A model generated the notes under the pieces. The model did no database searches. It was not told where the DNA came from and was given only the letters and a program-made list of their open reading frames with translations. The translations under genes and the position numbers were made by a program. Positions 5,663 to 8,398 of a DNA stretch of 8,398 nt are shown one piece after another. Source of the stretch: an uncultured Armatimonadota bacterium (GTDB lineage Bacteria > Armatimonadota > Armatimonadia > Armatimonadales > Armatimonadaceae). Every line of letters starts with the position of its first letter. Position 1 is the first letter of the stretch. Where the stretch lies: assembly GCA_903915615.1 (NCBI GenBank), contig CAIWTR010000131.1:1-8398 (forward strand), read 5' to 3'.

Positions 5663-6826
5663 ATGAGCCCAACCCTGCTGCACCGCAAGCTGTCCACATC
5701 CGCGATCTCGGACATTTACACAAAAGTGATGGAAGGTAAGCGCCTGAGCTTTGATGATGGCGTCCGTTTGTGGAAGCATCCAAGCCTCACCGATGTCGGC
5801 GCTCTGGCAAACCTTGTCCGTGAGACCAAGAACGGCAACGATACGTTCTATGTGCGCAATCAGCACATCAACTACTCGAATATCTGTAACAAGGGCTGTA
5901 AATTCTGCTCGTTTTATGCGCAAAAGGGCGGGCCAGACCCGTACCGCATGACCATGGACGATGTCCGGGCAAAGCTTGAGCGGACAAAGCACCTCCCAGT
6001 GACCGAAATCCACATGGTCGCCGGCATCGACAAAAAGCTACCCTACCAGTACTACCTCGACCTACTGGACACCGTGCATGCCATCCGCCCGGATGCCCAC
6101 ATCAAAGCATTCACAATGGTCGAGCTCATCCACATCCAGAGCATTGCGGGCAAACCGATGACCGAAATGCTGCTCGAGCTCAAAGCCCATGGTCTGGCTA
6201 GTCTGCCGGGTGGCGGTGCGGAAATCCTCACCGACCGTGTCCACGACCTGCTCTTCCAGCGCAAGGAAACGGCAGCCGAGTGGCTTGAAACCGCGAAGAC
6301 CGCGCATCGGGCCGGCCTGCCGACGAATGCCACGATGCTCTACGGACATATCGAGACCGTCGAAGAACGAACCATCCACCTCATGAAGCTGCGCGAGGCT
6401 CAGGATGAAACCGGTGGCTTCTTCACCTTTATCCCGCTGGCCTTCTCAAGCCCGGGGACCCAGCTCGAGCACATCCCGCCGACCACCGGCGAGCTCGATC
6501 TCCGCGTGATTGCCGTCAGCCGCCTGATGCTGGATAACTTCCCGCATATCAAGGCTTTCTGGATGATGTGTACGCCGCCGGTCGCCCAGAGCGCGCAGTG
6601 GTACGGCGCGGATGACATCGATGGCACAATTGTCACCTACACCATCACCCACGAGATCGACAAAGACTCCGACAGCCAGAACCTCTCTCAGCAAAAGCTG
6701 GTGGAAATGATTCTGGAAGCCGGGCGTGACCCGGTTGAGCGGGATGCGCACTATAACCGAATCGTGCGGGATGACAGCTCAACGCTTGTAGCGAAAAAAC
6801 AGCTCCCGCTCCCGATGGCCCACTAA
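5663..6826 (+). CDS. mqnE: Aminofutalosine synthase MqnE (radical SAM)
   Basis: A radical SAM enzyme of the futalosine route to menaquinone. It adds the 5'-deoxyadenosyl radical to the 3-[(1-carboxyvinyl)oxy]benzoate made by MqnA, giving aminodeoxyfutalosine. The cluster motif is CNKGCKFC, with C75, C79 and C82 as CxxxCxxC. Family-specific blocks follow: TEIHMVAGI (114-122), HIKAFTMVE (146-154), LPGGGAEIL (181-189), NATMLYGHIE, FIPLAF, LMLDNFPHIKAFW and the C-terminal DPVERDAHY. They separate it from MqnC. ATG 5663 gives 387 residues, close to normal; a weak GGA lies 6 nt upstream. The frame is open further upstream, and GTG 5630 with AAAGG ten bases ahead is an alternative, but codons before about 5600 overlap pnuC and show no family similarity. 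It is followed after 6 bp by a membrane-protein gene. No other mqn gene is in the window. Confidence 0.95.
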   Translation: MSPTLLHRKLSTSAISDIYTKVMEGKRLSFDDGVRLWKHPSLTDVGALANLVRETKNGNDTFYVRNQHINYSNICNKGCKFCSFYAQKGGPDPYRMTMDDVRAKLERTKHLPVTEIHMVAGIDKKLPYQYYLDLLDTVHAIRPDAHIKAFTMVELIHIQSIAGKPMTEMLLELKAHGLASLPGGGAEILTDRVHDLLFQRKETAAEWLETAKTAHRAGLPTNATMLYGHIETVEERTIHLMKLREAQDETGGFFTFIPLAFSSPGTQLEHIPPTTGELDLRVIAVSRLMLDNFPHIKAFWMMCTPPVAQSAQWYGADDIDGTIVTYTITHEIDKDSDSQNLSQQKLVEMILEAGRDPVERDAHYNRIVRDDSSTLVAKKQLPLPMAH

Positions 6827-6832
6827 ACGCAG

Positions 6833-7825
6833 ATGCCCGACCAGCGTAAGCAATACCGCCTCCCGGATAGTGAAGACGCTCAGCAACCAGCTGGTGGTCA
6901 GCGTGACATCAGTGGGAAGCGTATTGCTCTGGCAAACATCACGGGTCTAATCGCCGGGATGCTCCTGATGGGTATCGCTAAAGCTATCACCAGCGGCAGC
7001 GGTCCTGATAACTCTGTTTACGGGATGTCGATATTTCTTACGGTCCCGCTTGCGATGGGTTTGGTGATGGCGCTTGTTATGGGCCGCGGTGAAATTCGCC
7101 GGGCAACACTGTTTCTGTCCAGCCTCATCCTTCCTTTGGTGGGTACGGCATGCTCGATGATCTTCTTCCGGGAAGGCACGATTTGCGTCTTGATTGCGTT
7201 TCCGCTCATTTGGGCGATGACACTGATGGGCGTTGGCATCGGGCGTCTGATTGTCAAATACACGCGGCGTGACCGGACATTTGCGATTGCTGCTCCCTTA
7301 ATGCTTGCGACGATTGGAATTGATGCCGTTCTTCCAAAGACATTTGTGACATCCGTGACGACTGTCTCACAGCCAATCCGCGCATCCCCCGCCGAGCTTT
7401 GGCCGGAAATCGTCAGCATGGGACGTATCCCGGAGCAACCAAGTTATTGGCTGTGTAAAGTCGGCCTCCCTGCGCCTGTAGAAGTCATCGCGGATGCCCC
7501 GAAAGTGGGTGCAAAACGCGATTGTATTTTCACCGGTGGACTGGTCTTTGGCGAACAGATAACCATCGCGGAAACGAACCGCCACCTCAAATTCAAGATT
7601 GTTTCGCAGCCACGGGATCCGGAAATTCTCGGCCACGCGGATGTCCTTTCAGGCGAAATGCGGCTAAGGCCTAATGCGGATGGCACGACCACCATCATCG
7701 GGACAAGTCACTACGCTCTCCATGTGATGCCGGCTGCTTACTTCGATTTATGGGCAAAGTCGATTGGCCACGCGGTGCACGAGCGCGTCTTTGCGCACAT
7801 TAAGCAGCGTGTCGAACGCCCCTGA
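6833..7825 (+). CDS. Membrane protein with C-terminal SRPBCC-like domain
   Basis: A 330-residue protein in two parts. After a charged, hydrophilic N-terminus (1-28) come about five hydrophobic segments (31-51, 62-84, 91-111, 116-140, 149-168). The C-terminal part (about 175-328) resembles SRPBCC/START-like lipid- or hydrophobe-binding domains: a first strand with TTVSQPIRASPAELWPEIVS, central strands containing CIFTGGLVFGEQITIAE, a stretch TTTIIGTSHYAL, and a long C-terminal helix from DLWAKSIGHAVHERVFAHIKQRV. A ligand-binding pocket tethered to the membrane is the simplest reading; the ligand is unknown. The ATG is 6 bp after the mqnE stop and has no clear Shine-Dalgarno, which suggests translational coupling in one operon. 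Neighbourhood makes a link to quinone or lipid metabolism conceivable but unproven. It ends in TGA. Confidence 0.8.
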   Translation: MPDQRKQYRLPDSEDAQQPAGGQRDISGKRIALANITGLIAGMLLMGIAKAITSGSGPDNSVYGMSIFLTVPLAMGLVMALVMGRGEIRRATLFLSSLILPLVGTACSMIFFREGTICVLIAFPLIWAMTLMGVGIGRLIVKYTRRDRTFAIAAPLMLATIGIDAVLPKTFVTSVTTVSQPIRASPAELWPEIVSMGRIPEQPSYWLCKVGLPAPVEVIADAPKVGAKRDCIFTGGLVFGEQITIAETNRHLKFKIVSQPRDPEILGHADVLSGEMRLRPNADGTTTIIGTSHYALHVMPAAYFDLWAKSIGHAVHERVFAHIKQRVERP

Positions 7826-7900
7826 TATCGGCATCCAAGCCGGAACGTCAACCTATCAAACAGCGGTATAGGGAGAAAGACCAAGCTCGTCTACCGGGCA

Positions 7901-7909
7901 TGAGATAAT
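7901..7909 (+). promoter_or_regulatory. Candidate extended -10 promoter for the gene at 7947
   Basis: TGAGATAAT has the TGn extension (7901-7903) and GATAAT (7904-7909, 5 of 6 to TATAAT), 37 bp before the ATG. No -35 element is recognisable 16-18 bp upstream. GATAA (7904-7908) and TTATC (7915-7919) form a short inverted repeat across it. The gap 7826-7946 shows no terminator with a T tract. Confidence 0.35.
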
Positions 7910-7946
7910 CACTCTTATCACGCCGGTTAGTTTCAGGGTTACCATT

Positions 7947-8398
7947 ATGCGCCTTAGGGATATCACTATTGTCTGTGCCGCACTCGGGATTGCAGGGACA
8001 TCCCCTGTCACCGCCCGCCAGGTCAGTGTACAAACCAATGTCCAGACGAATGGCCAAACAGGCCTCCCGCCGGCGGGAGCCAAAAAGATCCCCGCAAACA
8101 GCATCGCCGCCGTTGCCGACAAGCTGAACTGGGATGTTGCAAAGCTTGGTCCGCTGCTCATTGTCGCTCCGGAGAAAATGACGACACGGCCTAACAACCC
8201 GATGGGCGCTTTAATGGGTGGCTTTTCGATGGACGATATGCCCCAGGGGCAAAAGCTTCCGGACAACCTAAAGCCTCCCGCCCTCCCGCAGCCTGGTTCT
8301 GGCGGCTACCGCGTCGAGGTGCTCGCAACAGCCATTAAGCGGAAAGTCGTGAAAGCCGGCCAGCTATCAACGCTTGCTCCCATCGATGTCGCGAAGCC
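7947..8398 (+). CDS. Putative exported protein of unknown function, 3' end outside window
   Basis: An open frame from ATG 7947 runs without a stop to the end of the window, giving 150 codons. The first 25 residues look like a signal peptide: MRLRD, a hydrophobic stretch ITIVCAALGIAG, then SPVTARQ with a possible cleavage after VTA. The mature part starts with a Thr/Gln/Asn-rich stretch (QVSVQTNVQTNGQTG), then a segment with NSIAAVADKLNWDVAKLGPLLIV. A low-complexity Met/Gly/Pro region follows (NPMGALMGGFSMDDMPQG, then KLPDNLKPPALPQPGSGG), before a more ordered YRVEVLATAIKRKVVKAG. I recognise no family. AGGG at 7935-7938 is a weak binding site 8 nt before the ATG. It probably begins a new transcription unit after the membrane-SRPBCC gene. 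Confidence 0.65.
   Translation, partial: MRLRDITIVCAALGIAGTSPVTARQVSVQTNVQTNGQTGLPPAGAKKIPANSIAAVADKLNWDVAKLGPLLIVAPEKMTTRPNNPMGALMGGFSMDDMPQGQKLPDNLKPPALPQPGSGGYRVEVLATAIKRKVVKAGQLSTLAPIDVAK

Noticed and set aside
7830..7845. Small hairpin CGGC/GCCG after the membrane-SRPBCC gene
   Set aside because: A four-bp stem with no T tract is not enough for a terminator.
7848..8266. Minus-strand open frames at the right end
   Set aside because: They lie antisense to the signal-peptide frame at 7947 and show no recognisable domain.

Overview
This is a bacterial chromosomal window that I cannot assign to a species. The host-like genes sit at roughly 55-60% G+C in the lines I counted by hand. A mqnE gene indicates menaquinone synthesis by the futalosine route, which occurs in several unrelated phyla. 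UAG, UAA and UGA all end clear genes, so the genetic code looks standard.

Layout: positions 1-837 hold the 3' part of prfA (release factor 1), followed by a strong rho-independent terminator at 866-901. A convergent PAP2-type membrane phosphatase gene (901-1509, minus) abuts that terminator. Its likely promoter lies in the 122-bp gap before an IS3-family insertion sequence (1632-2905). The IS has 37-bp imperfect terminal inverted repeats, orfA and orfB joined by an A AAA AAG frameshift site, and an intact DDE triad. Its orfB is broken by one in-frame TGA at 2344-2346, and no target-site duplication is visible. Next come an AT-richer orphan gene (2929-3474) that may have lost its 5' end to the IS, and a convergent GC-rich serine recombinase gene (3489-4289, minus). 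Positions 1632 to about 4320 therefore read as a small, composite accessory segment between host genes.

The host-like block resumes with a DinB-fold protein (4426-4929), convergent with pnuC (4957-5559, minus; pyridine-nucleoside-type vitamin transporter). pnuC is divergent from mqnE (5663-6826; aminofutalosine synthase). mqnE is followed after 6 bp by a gene for a five-helix membrane protein with a C-terminal SRPBCC-like domain (6833-7825), probably in the same transcript. A new gene for an exported protein of unknown function starts at 7947 and runs off the window.

Functionally, mqnE serves respiratory quinone synthesis and pnuC vitamin uptake for NAD or a related cofactor. Nothing ties the PAP2 phosphatase or the DinB protein to them beyond proximity. 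I found no CRISPR array, tRNA, rRNA or recognisable riboswitch, and no clear new multi-gene system. The least explained parts are the orphan gene and recombinase pair, the membrane-SRPBCC fusion next to mqnE, and the terminal exported protein.
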